A DNA stretch of 64,000 nt from Larkinella insperata (GCF_026248825.1 NZ_CP110973.1:3677001-3741000); one strand, 5' to 3'. Positions 1-9,125 are shown, numbered from the stretch's first letter. The notes: generated by a model from the letters alone, not told the origin. A program made the numbers and translations.

Positions 1-2129
1 GTTTTGGGGGCGGTGGCCGCGGAGGGGGGAACCGGGGCGGTGGAGCAGGTGGCCGCGGAGGGGGCGGGGGCGGTAACTTCGGCGGTGGTGGCGGCACCGA
101 CAACTTCCTGGTTGGGCAGCAGAGCGGGATCAACAAAACCAACTCGATCGGGCTGAACTTTTCCGACGACTGGGGCAAACACGTCACCTTTCGGGGTAGC
201 TATTTTTTTAACAACAGCACCAACAACAACGCCCAGACGGTATTCCGGCGGTATACACTGGCCGAGAACGCCAGCCAGAATTACTTCGAAAACAGCGTTT
301 CCCGGAGCGAAAATTTTAACCACCGGCTGGATTTTCGGCTGGAATACACCATCAATTCCAATAACTCACTGCTGATTACACCCCGGTTGCGCTGGCAGAA
401 CAACAACTCGTCGAGCCGGGTGCAGGGGATTACGTACCTGGCCGCCGACAGTACTTCCGACAATCCGTCGCTGGGCAACAACTTTAACCCGGTAATTCCG
501 CCCGACAGCCTCTTGCTGAACCGGACCAATACCGATTACCTGAACCGGGTGCGGGCGTTCAATTTCAGCAACAACATTCTGTTCCGGCACCGGTTTGCCA
601 AACGCGGTCGGTCGCTTTCGCTGAACTTCGGAACGCAGATCAACACGCAGAACAGCGACCGCAACCAATTGTCGCTGAACGAATATTTTACGGGCAGCAC
701 GCCGGACTTGCGCCTTGATCAGTTAACGACGAACAACACGCCAAGTTACCAGTATTCGCTCAATGCGGCTTTTACAGAACCGTTGAGCAAGCTCAGTCAA
801 TTACAGCTTAACTACACGACAACCTACCGCTATAGCGACGCCACCAAGCGCACCAACCGGTATAATCCGCTTTCGCAGCGCTACGACATCCTGGATTCGT
901 TGCTGTCGAATACGTTTCAGAACGATTATTTGACCAATCAGGCCGGGGTGGGCTACAATTACCGGTCGCCGAAAATGGGCCTGAACGTAAACATGAACTT
1001 CCAGCGGGCCGATCTCATCAGCGATCAGCTCTTTCCGCTGGACAACGACGTGCGGGCGCAATTCAATAACCTGCTGCCGTCGGCGATGCTCGATATCAAG
1101 CTCTCGACCGACAGCCGGATTCGGATGTTTTACCGCACCAACACCCAGGCCCCGGGCGTGACGCAGCTTCAGAACGTGCTCGATAACTCAAATCCGTTGT
1201 TTCTGACACTCGGCAATCCGGACCTGAAACAGTCGTACAGCCACAACGTTTCGGCCCGCTACCAACTGACCAAACCCGTAAAAGGCCGCAGTTTGTTTGT
1301 ATTCGTCAACGTCAGTTCAACCAACAATTACATCGGCAACTCGACGCTGATCAGCAACGGAACAGCGACTTTGCCCGACGGCACCACCCTGGGGCAGGGC
1401 GTGCAGTTGACGCGCCCGGTCAACCTGAGTGGTTTGTGGAGTTTGCGTTCGTTCGTGACCTACAGCACCCCGCTTAAGTTTATCAAAAGTAACATCAGCA
1501 TCAACGCCGGTAACAACTACAGCAGTTCACCGAGTCTGATCAACGGGCTGATCAACAACGCCAACACCACCACCTGGTCGCAGGGCGTAAACCTGAGCAG
1601 CAACGTGAGTCAGAATCTGGATTTCTCGTTCTCGTATTCGGGTAACTTTAACGATGTAAGGTATTCGCTTCAGCCCGAAAACAACAACCGCTATTATTTC
1701 CAGGCTCTGATCGGACGGGTCAACTGGATTGTCGGTCCCGGGCTGGTCCTGCAGTCCGACATTTCCAATCAGCGCTACACCGGTTTCAACGGCAGCATCA
1801 ACCAGCAGTACACGCTCTGGAATGCCGCCGTGGGCAAGAAGTTCCTGAAGGACCAGCGGGGTGAGTTGAAGGTATCGGTTTTTGATATTCTGAAACAAAA
1901 CAACAGCCTGAACGTCACGCAGACCGACACGTACGTCGAAAACAGCCGGGCGCAGGTGCTGCAACGGTATTTTATGCTGACGTTTACATACAACCTCCGG
2001 CAATTCAAAGCCGCCCCAAGTCGCAATAACGACGGAAACGACCGGCCCGACCGCCCTAACTGGCGCAATGGGGGCGGGGGATTCCCCGGAGGGGGACGGC
2101 CCCCGGGGCCCGGTCCGGGAAACAATTGA
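1..2129 (+). CDS. TonB-dependent receptor-like outer-membrane beta-barrel protein, C-terminal part
   Basis: The reading frame is already open at the left edge (codons begin at base 3) and ends with TGA at 2127-2129, so the N-terminus is missing. The visible part starts with a glycine/arginine-rich linker (about 3-95) and continues into about 670 residues of alternating, Asn/Ser/Tyr-rich beta-barrel sequence. The tail is again Gly/Pro-rich (GGGGFPGGGRPPGPG). This layout fits the outer-membrane beta-barrel family (PF14905-like) of Bacteroidota, in which a carboxypeptidase-like regulatory domain and plug precede the barrel. The substrate cannot be deduced. Family assignment is fairly confident; whether it transports or signals is unknown. 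Confidence 0.8.
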   Translation, partial: FGGGGRGGGNRGGGAGGRGGGGGGNFGGGGGTDNFLVGQQSGINKTNSIGLNFSDDWGKHVTFRGSYFFNNSTNNNAQTVFRRYTLAENASQNYFENSVSRSENFNHRLDFRLEYTINSNNSLLITPRLRWQNNNSSSRVQGITYLAADSTSDNPSLGNNFNPVIPPDSLLLNRTNTDYLNRVRAFNFSNNILFRHRFAKRGRSLSLNFGTQINTQNSDRNQLSLNEYFTGSTPDLRLDQLTTNNTPSYQYSLNAAFTEPLSKLSQLQLNYTTTYRYSDATKRTNRYNPLSQRYDILDSLLSNTFQNDYLTNQAGVGYNYRSPKMGLNVNMNFQRADLISDQLFPLDNDVRAQFNNLLPSAMLDIKLSTDSRIRMFYRTNTQAPGVTQLQNVLDNSNPLFLTLGNPDLKQSYSHNVSARYQLTKPVKGRSLFVFVNVSSTNNYIGNSTLISNGTATLPDGTTLGQGVQLTRPVNLSGLWSLRSFVTYSTPLKFIKSNISINAGNNYSSSPSLINGLINNANTTTWSQGVNLSSNVSQNLDFSFSYSGNFNDVRYSLQPENNNRYYFQALIGRVNWIVGPGLVLQSDISNQRYTGFNGSINQQYTLWNAAVGKKFLKDQRGELKVSVFDILKQNNSLNVTQTDTYVENSRAQVLQRYFMLTFTYNLRQFKAAPSRNNDGNDRPDRPNWRNGGGGFPGGGRPPGPGPGNN

Positions 2130-2145
2130 GGAAAGACTAAAAAAG

Positions 2146-2179
2146 AAAGCCAGACGACGTGAGTCACCTGGCTTTTTTT
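2146..2179 (+). terminator. Rho-independent terminator after the beta-barrel gene
   Basis: AAAGCCAG (2146-2153) pairs with CTGGCTTT (2168-2175) around a 14-nt loop, and a run of seven T follows. It lies 17 nt after the stop codon. Confidence 0.8.
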
Positions 2180-2322
2180 ATCGCTTAATAAACGGTTACT
2201 TTGAAAAATCAGATACCTGTCACAGTATCCCCGGTTATCAGCGACGTACTGAATACAAAACTCGCCCGGGTCGAAATTGTTTACAATACCGTAAAATTTT
2301 TTCAATCCGTACCCGACTGTCC

Positions 2323-3915
2323 ATGCGTGAAGTGGTTTTGCTGGGACTTACCCTGCTGCTGGGAATGGCGCTGCTGGCAACCCTGGCCCAGCGTCTGCGA
2401 ATTCCGACGCCCATTTTTCTGGTTCTTGGGGGTGTGCTGGTGAGCCTGATTCCGGGTGTGCCGCCCGTCAGCATGGAGCCAGAACTGATTTTCCTGGTTT
2501 TCCTGCCGCCCTTACTCTACGAAGCCGCCTGGTCGATGTCCTGGCGTGAACTCTGGCGCTGGCGACGCATTGTGCTGGTGCTGGCCTTCGGGCTGGTGGT
2601 GCTGACGGCCACGGCGGTGGCTTATGCGTCGGTGGCGTTTATCCCCGGTTTTACGCTGGCCCTGGGCTTTCTGCTGGGCGGTATTGTTTCTCCGCCGGAT
2701 GCCGTGGCCGCATCGTCGGTGCTCAAGGGCATTGAGGCTCCCAAAAGCACGACCAGCATTCTGGAAGGGGAAAGCCTGATCAACGACGCGTCCAGTCTGA
2801 TTGTGTTTCGATTTGCCCTGTCTGCGATTACATCCGGCGTGTTCGTCTGGCAGGAGGTGGCCGTTGACTTTGTCATGGTGACGATCATGGGCGGCCTGAT
2901 TGGGTTGGCGGTAGCGGCTATTTTCTACGTCATTCACCGCTGGATTCCCACGCAACCGCGCATCAGCATCCTGCTGACGTTTCTGGCCCCCTACATCATG
3001 TACATGACGGCGGAACATTTTCACTATTCGGGCGTCATTGCGGTGGTGGCCGGAGGGCTGTTTCTATCCAATCACAGTCACCAGATTCTCAACCCCACCG
3101 AACGGGTGCAGGGAATGTCGATGTGGGCTACGGTTATTTTCATCATCAACGGCGTGGTGTTTGTACTCATTGGTCTGGAACTGTCCGTGGTGGTGCAGGG
3201 TCTGGATGGTTACACGTTGCCGGATGCTCTTAAGTATGGGTTGCTAATCTCGGCGGTGCTCGTTGTGGTCCGGCTGGTCTTCGCGCTGATCGCGGCCGGC
3301 TGGACCCGGATCGTTAGCCGGTATATTACCGTAGCCGTCCGGAATGCCGGGTGGCGGGGGCCGGTGGTGCTTGGCTGGGCGGGAATGCGGGGCGTGGTCT
3401 CGCTGGCAGCCGCCTTGTCGGTACCGCTCACTCTGCCGGGGGGGGAGCTTTTTCCGCACCGGTCGCTGATTCTGTTCATCACGTTCGTGGTCATTCTGGT
3501 AACGCTGGTCTTTCAGGGACTGACGCTCCCGCTGGTCATTCGCTGGCTGCACCCGAAAGAAATCTTCCCGCGAATGCCCGAGGGACAACAGACGGCTACC
3601 ATCAATCGGCAATTGCACGAAGCGGCTTTGCGGGAGCTGGAACGACGCTACGGCAAGCAATTACCGAACAACGATTTACTGGTCAATCTGAAAAACCGGC
3701 TGGAAAGCGGCTTGCGGCTGAATCAAATCGTTTCGTCGGATCGGGATGGGCCGCTGCTGACGCAGTACAAGGAAGCCCTCAACCGCCTGCATCAGGTCAA
3801 ACGCCGGGAACTCGACCGGCTTCGGCGTCAGGAGGAATTCGACGAAGATGTGGTTCGGAAGATTGAAGCCCAGATGGATCTGGAAGATGAGAAAAACGAT
3901 TACTCGGTTCAGTAA
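2323..3915 (+). CDS. Na+/H+ antiporter, CPA1/NhaP type
   Basis: A 530-residue integral membrane protein that exchanges Na+ (or K+) for H+ across the inner membrane, supporting pH and salt homeostasis. It has about 12 hydrophobic segments in residues 1-410. Family signatures are visible: PPDAVA (about 124-129) and the EGESLINDASS stretch with the Asn-Asp pair at 154-155 expected of CPA1 exchangers. A charged cytosolic tail of about 110 residues follows. The frame is open further upstream, but I chose ATG 2323 because the first membrane helix begins right after it and the upstream part overlaps the previous gene and its terminator. It converges on the next gene with a 3-nt gap. Ion specificity is not readable. 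Confidence 0.88.
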   Translation: MREVVLLGLTLLLGMALLATLAQRLRIPTPIFLVLGGVLVSLIPGVPPVSMEPELIFLVFLPPLLYEAAWSMSWRELWRWRRIVLVLAFGLVVLTATAVAYASVAFIPGFTLALGFLLGGIVSPPDAVAASSVLKGIEAPKSTTSILEGESLINDASSLIVFRFALSAITSGVFVWQEVAVDFVMVTIMGGLIGLAVAAIFYVIHRWIPTQPRISILLTFLAPYIMYMTAEHFHYSGVIAVVAGGLFLSNHSHQILNPTERVQGMSMWATVIFIINGVVFVLIGLELSVVVQGLDGYTLPDALKYGLLISAVLVVVRLVFALIAAGWTRIVSRYITVAVRNAGWRGPVVLGWAGMRGVVSLAAALSVPLTLPGGELFPHRSLILFITFVVILVTLVFQGLTLPLVIRWLHPKEIFPRMPEGQQTATINRQLHEAALRELERRYGKQLPNNDLLVNLKNRLESGLRLNQIVSSDRDGPLLTQYKEALNRLHQVKRRELDRLRRQEEFDEDVVRKIEAQMDLEDEKNDYSVQ

Positions 3916-3918
3916 CCC

Positions 3919-4656
3919 TTATTTCTGAAAAATCAGGACGTGCTGCTGCGGGAGCTTTCGGTACACGCTCTTCAACGACAAACCAACGGCTTTCATCTCC
4001 TTCGTGGCCTGGGCGACGCTCATTTTGTGGTGCGGCTTGATGGGAACGTTCGGGTCTTCGGCCCGGTATTCGACCAGCACCACGCGTCCGCCCGGTTTGA
4101 GCGCCCGGACGATGTGGGTCATCATTTCGCGCGGGTGTGAAAATTCGTGGTAGGCATCAATCATGATGGCCATGTCAACACCGTTGGCGGGTAGCTTCGG
4201 GTCGGTGATGGTACCCAGAACCGGTTCGACGTTTTTGAAACCGGTTTTCTTTTTGGTTTGATTCAGGTCGTTAATCATCGCCTGCTCAATGTCGACCGCC
4301 AGCACTTTCCCCTTCGGCACGTTTGGCGCCATCAGGAAGGTGAAATAACCCGTTCCGGCCCCAACGTCGGCTACCACGTCCGTCGGTTTCAGGTTGATAG
4401 CTTCCAGCAGCAGGTCCGTCCGTTCTTCTTGTTCGCGCTCCGGCCGCTCCAGCCAGGCGGCCCCCAGATGCCCCATGACCTGCGAAATTTCCCGACCCAT
4501 ATAGGTTTTTCCGATTCCGTCGTAAGCCGCCTGCCGGTACTGGTAAACGCCCTTGGCCGACTCCGCAGCCGGTGTCACCTGCTGACCGAAGGAGGAATTG
4601 CCGAACAGATTAACGAACAAAAACAGGGCAGGGATGGACCAGAAGGGCTTTTTCAT
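3919..4656 (-). CDS. exported class I SAM-dependent methyltransferase
   Basis: A 245-residue protein with an N-terminal signal sequence (hydrophobic core about 8-20, then SSFGQQ). A Rossmann methyltransferase domain follows, with motif I ADVGAGTGYF at about 96-105, an acidic residue at the end of strand 2 (AVDIEQ) and motif IV-like DMAIMIDAYHEF. Small exported methyltransferases of this kind occur in Bacteroidota and Planctomycetes; the substrate is unknown. An exported SAM-dependent enzyme is odd, since SAM is cytoplasmic, so the signal could be an anchor or the protein may act before export. The N-terminal hydrophobic stretch is clear; the localisation is inferred. Confidence 0.75.
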   Translation of the reverse strand: MKKPFWSIPALFLFVNLFGNSSFGQQVTPAAESAKGVYQYRQAAYDGIGKTYMGREISQVMGHLGAAWLERPEREQEERTDLLLEAINLKPTDVVADVGAGTGYFTFLMAPNVPKGKVLAVDIEQAMINDLNQTKKKTGFKNVEPVLGTITDPKLPANGVDMAIMIDAYHEFSHPREMMTHIVRALKPGGRVVLVEYRAEDPNVPIKPHHKMSVAQATKEMKAVGLSLKSVYRKLPQQHVLIFQK

Positions 4657-4738
4657 GCGGAACAGAAATTATCTAGGGGTTGAACAAGCGGCCAACGAAA
4701 GTGTTTAGAGATTATTGTTTCACCATTCGCTCTCAGTT

Positions 4739-5155
4739 ATGAACCTTATTTTGCACTTACTTCTGGATGCCGCCGTCATCTTCGGTTTGGCGTATTTAAT
4801 GCCTCAGGTTGACGTAAAAAGTTTCGGCACGGCTTTGTTGATCGCGGTCATTCTGGCGGTCCTGAACTTTCTGGTGGGCTGGCTGATTCGTTTTCCGCTG
4901 AACCTGGTGACGTTCTTTCTGCTAACGGGAATTGTCCGAATCGTGGTAACGGCTATCCTGCTAAAACTCATCGACAAAATGATGGGCAGTTTTACCATTG
5001 TCGGTTTCTGGCCCGCTCTGGTCATTGCCATTACGGTGGCCGTTGTCGGTGGCCTGGTGGATGGTGCCCTGGCTCCGTCTCCGGAAGTGAAGGAACTGCG
5101 TGAGCAGGAAGTTATGCGGCTGATTCCTTCCATGGAACTCGTTGCCCAGAAGTAA
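4739..5155 (+). CDS. small four-helix membrane protein, phage-holin-4 / PF04020 type
   Basis: A 138-residue protein with four hydrophobic segments (about 3-19, 25-45, 50-70, 80-105) and a short charged tail. It matches the family often called 'phage holin family protein' or 'mycobacterial 4TMS holin', which is widespread in chromosomes and mostly unrelated to lysis. A TTG at 4715 would add eight residues; ATG 4739 is preferred because the membrane segment starts immediately. Function unknown; no phage genes are nearby. Confidence 0.7.
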   Translation: MNLILHLLLDAAVIFGLAYLMPQVDVKSFGTALLIAVILAVLNFLVGWLIRFPLNLVTFFLLTGIVRIVVTAILLKLIDKMMGSFTIVGFWPALVIAITVAVVGGLVDGALAPSPEVKELREQEVMRLIPSMELVAQK

Positions 5156-5176
5156 AAAGCCGACACGACAAAAAGC

Positions 5177-5211
5177 AAAAAGCCGTCACGCGTTTCCGCT
5201 GACGGCTTTTT
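5177..5211. terminator. bidirectional terminator between holin-like gene and ohr
   Basis: AAAAAGCCGTCA (5177-5188) is the exact complement of TGACGGCTTTTT (5200-5211), with an 11-nt loop. A-run and T-run flank the stem, so it can stop transcription from both converging genes. Confidence 0.85.
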
Positions 5212-5229
5212 AATGAACGGGATTTTGGC

Positions 5230-5649
5230 TTAGTCGACCACTTTCAATTCAACTTCAACATTTCCCCGGGTGGCGTTGGAGTAGGGGCAAACCTGGTGCG
5301 CCTGTTGCACCAGTTCCTCGGCTTTGGAACGCTCCAGACCGGGAATCTGCACTTCCAGCACGACGGCCAGACCGAAACCACCCGCGTCGTTTTTACCGAT
5401 GCTAACCTGGGCGGTGGTGCTGGTGGTACCGGCTTCAATTTTCTGCGTGCGGATCATCAGGCTCAGCGCGCTGTCGAAACAGGCTGCGTATCCCGCGGCA
5501 AACAACGTCTCCGGGTTGAGGTAAGTGCCGCTGGGGCCGCCCATTTCCTTGGGCACGCGGACGTCAACGTCCAGGGCTCCGTCGTGTGATTTTACGTGGC
5601 CGTTGCGGCCTCCGGTTGCGGTGGCTTTCGCCGTATATAGTTTGTCCAT
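5230..5649 (-). CDS. ohr: organic hydroperoxide resistance protein Ohr (OsmC family)
   Basis: A 139-residue thiol peroxidase that reduces organic hydroperoxides. Both redox cysteines are present in the Ohr context: Cys57 in YAACFDSAL and Cys121 in VCPYSNATRGN. The N-terminal LYTAKATATGGRNGHV is typical of Ohr, and the length is normal. It stands alone; an OhrR regulator is not adjacent. The MarR gene at 26.7-27.1 kb lies in a different operon and should not be assumed to be OhrR. Confidence 0.93.
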   Translation of the reverse strand: MDKLYTAKATATGGRNGHVKSHDGALDVDVRVPKEMGGPSGTYLNPETLFAAGYAACFDSALSLMIRTQKIEAGTTSTTAQVSIGKNDAGGFGLAVVLEVQIPGLERSKAEELVQQAHQVCPYSNATRGNVEVELKVVD

Positions 5650-5652
5650 GTT

Positions 5653-5686
5653 GAAAAAGAAGCAACCACGCCGTTGGCGCGGTTGC
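5653..5686 (-). terminator. terminator of the sigma/DUF4097 operon
   Basis: Read on the minus strand, GCAACCGCGCC and GGCGTGGTTGC form an 11-bp stem (5662-5672 with 5676-5686, one G-U pair) with a 3-nt loop, followed by TTCTTTTTC. It lies 54 nt past the last DUF4097 stop and just before ohr. Confidence 0.75.
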
Positions 5687-5739
5687 CCGTAGTTTCACAC
5701 ACTAACGGCTGCCGGTTCGGAATGGTTGCGAACGACGGC

Positions 5740-6603
5740 CTATTTCGCCTTTCGGATGTAGATATTGCCGTGCATGTTTTTCATCATCACCTCGCGGCCC
5801 CCGCCGTTGACCTTGCCCTGCACCCAATCGTCGACGCTGACTTTGTACATGCCGTCCTGGCTCGAGCGGCTGCCTTTGGGCTGGGTTTTATCCACGTCCA
5901 CGTCGAAGTCGGTGTAAATGTCGCCCTGATCGGATTTGAGTTTGACGTTAAACTTCGCATTGGCCGGAAACGTCACATCGAGGTTCCCGTTGAGGGTTGA
6001 GAAGGCCATTGGGGCGTCGGCGTTGACGTTGCGGAACGTGGCTTTCACCGGGCCGTTGACGGTATTGGCAACGGCGGAACCAGACACATTTGTGAGCTGC
6101 ACCTGTCCGTTGACGTTCTTGACTTCCAGTTCGCCGTTGACGTTTTCGACCACAATATCGCCGTTGTTGACCGTGCTGACTTTAAGCGAAAATTGCTGCG
6201 GTACTTTGATGTGCAGGTTAACCGAGCGGTTGATCATTCCGGAGCTGACCTGAACGGCGTTGTTTTTTTCTTTAGCCGTTATATCCAGCCCCCCGCGGTT
6301 GGAAAGTTTCTTCATGCCACCCGCCAGTTCATCGGGTTTATCTTCGCCGTTTGCCCGACTCCAACTGTTTTTGCCCCGCGGTGTTTCGTTTCCCATTGTG
6401 GCATCAATAACCACTTCTTTGCCGTTGTAGCCCGTTACGTGAATAGACCCGTTGACCAGGTTGACTTGCAGCGAACCCGGCTTGCTGGGCTCCGTTAATG
6501 GGACAACCAGTTGTTCTTTCAGTTCATTCTGGGCGTAGAGTGGCTGGAACCCGGCAAGGGATATCAACAGGAAAATAGTGGTCTTGATTCGATTCGTTTT
6601 CAT
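5740..6603 (-). CDS. DUF4097 family beta-strand repeat protein (second copy)
   Basis: A 287-residue exported protein. The signal peptide is about 1-25 (…GFQPLYAQN). The mature part shows the DUF4097 pattern: repeated short beta units ending in N-G or G-D (VNNGDIVVENVNGELEVKNVNGQVQLTN), predicting a right-handed beta-helix or adhesin-like stack. ATG 6603 is the start; the frame runs further upstream but that part would overlap the preceding gene. Last gene of the sigma-antisigma operon, 40 nt after its paralogue. DUF4097 proteins often accompany envelope-stress regulators, but their biochemical role is not established. Confidence 0.85.
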   Translation of the reverse strand: MKTNRIKTTIFLLISLAGFQPLYAQNELKEQLVVPLTEPSKPGSLQVNLVNGSIHVTGYNGKEVVIDATMGNETPRGKNSWSRANGEDKPDELAGGMKKLSNRGGLDITAKEKNNAVQVSSGMINRSVNLHIKVPQQFSLKVSTVNNGDIVVENVNGELEVKNVNGQVQLTNVSGSAVANTVNGPVKATFRNVNADAPMAFSTLNGNLDVTFPANAKFNVKLKSDQGDIYTDFDVDVDKTQPKGSRSSQDGMYKVSVDDWVQGKVNGGGREVMMKNMHGNIYIRKAK

Positions 6604-6643
6604 GGAATTTTGGTTTATTATAGTGAGGCAACAGCCTCGGTCA

Positions 6644-7513
6644 TTACGATTGTTTTTTGATATACACATTGCCGTTAAAGGTCTCGAATCGGAGCGTTTT
6701 GCCGCCGTTGCCGATTCGGATAGCCGTGTCCTTGTTGAGTTTGTAGACCGTACCGTCGCCCTTCTTTGCCTCCGTCTTGGTCACTTTTACCGGCAGCAGT
6801 TCGGCATTCGGGAAATCGGTGTAGAAATCGCCCTGGAACGTTTTGAAACTCAAATCGGCGGATAAACTGGCCGGGTAGCTGATTTTGATGTCGCCGTTCA
6901 GCGTATAGTATTTCGATTGTTCGGGCGGGTTGCTCACGTAATTGGCTTCCACATTGCCGTTGATTGTTCGGGCGTCGGTGGCGCCTTTGATGTTCGTCAG
7001 CGTAACAGCTCCGTTGACGTTGTGGGCAAACAGCGAGCCACTGACATCTTTTACGCTCACATCCCCGGCGTTGACGGTCGACACGTGCAGGTTCATGGCG
7101 TACGGCACTTTAACGGTAAAGTCGAGATCGTATTGATAGTCGATGCGCCGGTTATTCGTACCATTTTTCCAGTTGTTGCGGTTCGGGCGCGAATCAAACG
7201 GCTGGGCGATGTAGGCAACGATGCTGTCGGCGCTCTGGTCAAACTGAAGCTGAAACTCCTGCTTGCCCTGCTCCAGCAGTTCGCTCGTCTTGGCCGACAG
7301 CGTGCGGTCTACTTCCACCAGCACGTTGCTGCCCGAATAGCCTTCCACCTTGATAAAACCGCTGACGTTGTAGATGGCGAGCGTCGTGCTCCCGGCGTCT
7401 TTCGACAGCGTAAATTCTTTGCTGATGTGATTCTTGAATTCAAGGGTTTGGGCGGGGGCCGGTGTGCAGGACAAGGCCAGCCCTGCCAGCAGCAGGGTGA
7501 GAAACGGTTTCAT
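6644..7513 (-). CDS. DUF4097 family beta-strand repeat protein (first copy)
   Basis: A 289-residue exported protein with a signal peptide (LLLAGLALSCTPAPAQT; the Ser-Cys could be a lipobox). It shows the same repeated beta units as its downstream neighbour (VSTVNAGDVSVKDVSGSLFAHNVNG), so the two are tandem paralogues. Both end in a matching NGNVYIKK / HGNIYIRK strand. It sits 113 nt downstream of the anti-sigma gene and is probably co-transcribed with it. Function unknown; the likely site is the periplasm or outer-membrane inner face. Confidence 0.85.
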   Translation of the reverse strand: MKPFLTLLLAGLALSCTPAPAQTLEFKNHISKEFTLSKDAGSTTLAIYNVSGFIKVEGYSGSNVLVEVDRTLSAKTSELLEQGKQEFQLQFDQSADSIVAYIAQPFDSRPNRNNWKNGTNNRRIDYQYDLDFTVKVPYAMNLHVSTVNAGDVSVKDVSGSLFAHNVNGAVTLTNIKGATDARTINGNVEANYVSNPPEQSKYYTLNGDIKISYPASLSADLSFKTFQGDFYTDFPNAELLPVKVTKTEAKKGDGTVYKLNKDTAIRIGNGGKTLRFETFNGNVYIKKQS

Positions 7514-7548
7514 AAGCTGTTGTTTTTGTTGTTAGTGTAGAGAAGAAA

Positions 7549-7616
7549 GAAGTGAGACGAAAGACAAGAGAAGTGAGACAGGAGACGGAAAGGCAGAGCA
7601 CGTGTCTTTACTCTTT
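7549..7616. repeat. degenerate purine-rich direct and inverted repeat
   Basis: AGAAGTGAGAC occurs twice (7549-7559 and 7569-7579, 20-nt period). The opposite-sense GTCTTTACTCTTTTGTC (about 7603-7619) pairs imperfectly with it. It fills the gap between the anti-sigma and DUF4097 genes. The resulting weak hairpin resembles the GAGTTAA-type element at 62.9 kb. Confidence 0.5.
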
Positions 7617-7626
7617 TGTCCCACGT

Positions 7627-8442
7627 TTAGGTTAAATCCTTGATGGACTGTTCAATCTTGACTTTGACGAAGTCGTTTAGGTTTTCCTGCCGAAGCAGTT
7701 GCCGGAGCGGTTTCACGGAACGTTTTTCCTGAAGCTTGACCATCACATCGGCCAGCGCCGACTGCACCAGGGGTGATTCCTGTTTGACGATGGACTGCAC
7801 CAGCCCCTCCCGTACCTTGGGATCGCCCGCCAGCGGTACCAGGGCTTCCAGCGTCACCAGCCGGACGTTTTCGTTCGAGTCGTTGTTGAGCGTACTCAGC
7901 AGGGCTTCCACCACCTTTTCGTCGGCGTGTTCAATATCTTTGGTGTATTCCACCGCCCGTAGCCGCTCGGTGGCCGACTGGTTTTCGAGCAACGACAACA
8001 AAACCGTCTGCCGCATTTCCTTCACCTGCGCGTCCAGTTCGCTGATTTGCTGTTCGTAAGCCGGTGCCTTTTTGGCGCTCAGCCAGTAGCCGCCCGCAAC
8101 GCCGACCAACACCAGCGCCAGGCTGTAGGCTACCCGGGTGGCGAGCTGGGGCGTCAAGAACCGGTTGATCCGGCGCCTGATGCTTTTCCAGGACCGTTGC
8201 CGCTTTTGGGCTTCCGCGTGCTGGTAGGTTTCCAGCATGGCGTAAAACCGCGTCCGGACTTTTTCGCCCGGTTCAGGAACGGGGACGTTGCCCATCGCTC
8301 CCCAGAGTTGCCGGGTGGCTTCCAGTTCGGCCCGGCAGTCGGGGCACTGCGCCAGATGGGCTTCGATCGTCGCCCGTTCGGTTTCCGGCACCTGATGGGC
8401 CAGCAGATCGATTAAATGTTCCTTTGCGCTTTCACAGTTCAT
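7627..8442 (-). CDS. anti-sigma factor: zinc-finger (zf-HC2) domain, TM helix, HEAT repeats
   Basis: A 271-residue protein. The N-terminal anti-sigma zinc-finger region carries the H-x3-C-x2-C signature HLAQCPDC (about 29-36). A single TM helix follows at about 104-121 (VAYSLALVLVGVAGGYWL). A predicted coiled stretch comes next, and then HEAT-like helical repeats to the end (about 150-271). It should hold the co-encoded ECF sigma factor at the membrane, with the HEAT part in the periplasm as the likely sensor or protein-binding end. It starts 23 nt after the sigma gene. The fused HEAT output is the unusual part; the anti-sigma role is inferred from domain and position. Confidence 0.88.
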   Translation of the reverse strand: MNCESAKEHLIDLLAHQVPETERATIEAHLAQCPDCRAELEATRQLWGAMGNVPVPEPGEKVRTRFYAMLETYQHAEAQKRQRSWKSIRRRINRFLTPQLATRVAYSLALVLVGVAGGYWLSAKKAPAYEQQISELDAQVKEMRQTVLLSLLENQSATERLRAVEYTKDIEHADEKVVEALLSTLNNDSNENVRLVTLEALVPLAGDPKVREGLVQSIVKQESPLVQSALADVMVKLQEKRSVKPLRQLLRQENLNDFVKVKIEQSIKDLT

Positions 8443-8465
8443 GGTTGTATGGCTTTGAGCAGAGG

Positions 8466-9014
8466 CTAGGCGCTCTGCGAATAGACGCGTTTTAGTTCAT
8501 TCATGGCCCGGTGAACCCGCACTTTGACGGCTCCTTCGGTGGTGTCCAGAATCCGGGCAATCTCCTCATACTTCAATTCCTGAAACCGGCTTAAAATCAG
8601 GATCTCCCGGTACTCCGGATTCAGTTTGCGCAGGGCGTCGTGCAGTGAAGCCAGTTCCTGTTCTTTCTGCATCGGTTCGTCGGCGGAAATCCCCCCGCTA
8701 ATCCGATCTGCAAAGTCGGTCACGTTGTAATGGTGGGCCGAATGCTTGTTTTTGCGGACGTGATCGGCCAGCACGTTGCGGGCCAGGTGATACATCCAGG
8801 TTCGAAACTCCCCCTCGCCGGTAAACGTGTGCCGGTATTTCAGCATCCGGTAAAAGACGTTCTGCACCAAATCTTCGCTTGCATCGGTCTGGCCGGTCAT
8901 GTGGTACAGAAAACCAAACAGGGCGCGGTGGTAGCGCTCGAAGAGCAGGCCCATCTTTTCCAGATTGCCGTCCTTCACCTGAAGCATGAGGGCGTTGTCG
9001 GTCAGCGATTTCAA
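8466..9014 (-). CDS. ECF RNA polymerase sigma factor
   Basis: A 182-residue sigma-70 family protein with region 2 at about 20-90 (LFGFLYHMTGQTDASEDLVQNVFYRML, RTWMYHLARNVLADHVRK) and region 4 at about 120-175 (LNPEYREILILSRFQELKYEEIA, TEGAVKVRVHRAM). First gene of an operon with its anti-sigma factor and two DUF4097 proteins, so it probably autoregulates the operon. It is divergent from moaA with 111 nt between the starts. Confidence 0.93.
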   Translation of the reverse strand: MKSLTDNALMLQVKDGNLEKMGLLFERYHRALFGFLYHMTGQTDASEDLVQNVFYRMLKYRHTFTGEGEFRTWMYHLARNVLADHVRKNKHSAHHYNVTDFADRISGGISADEPMQKEQELASLHDALRKLNPEYREILILSRFQELKYEEIARILDTTEGAVKVRVHRAMNELKRVYSQSA

Positions 9015-9125
9015 GCCGGTACGTTTACGGGGTTTGTCGAATCTGGTCGTGGAAACTTTCGGAAGTTGGGAAGGTTACACCAAGAGAAGAAATTTTTTTC
9101 TCTTCTTTTTTGTAATTTGCTTACA

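Noticed and set aside
366..2003. Several long open frames on the minus strand within the first barrel gene
   Set aside because: They are antisense to a clearly coding beta-barrel sequence and show Arg/Val/Gln-rich composition without any family resemblance.
4715..5155. Prophage lysis gene (holin)
   Set aside because: The family name includes 'holin', but no endolysin, spanin or phage structural gene is nearby, and the family is common in chromosomes.
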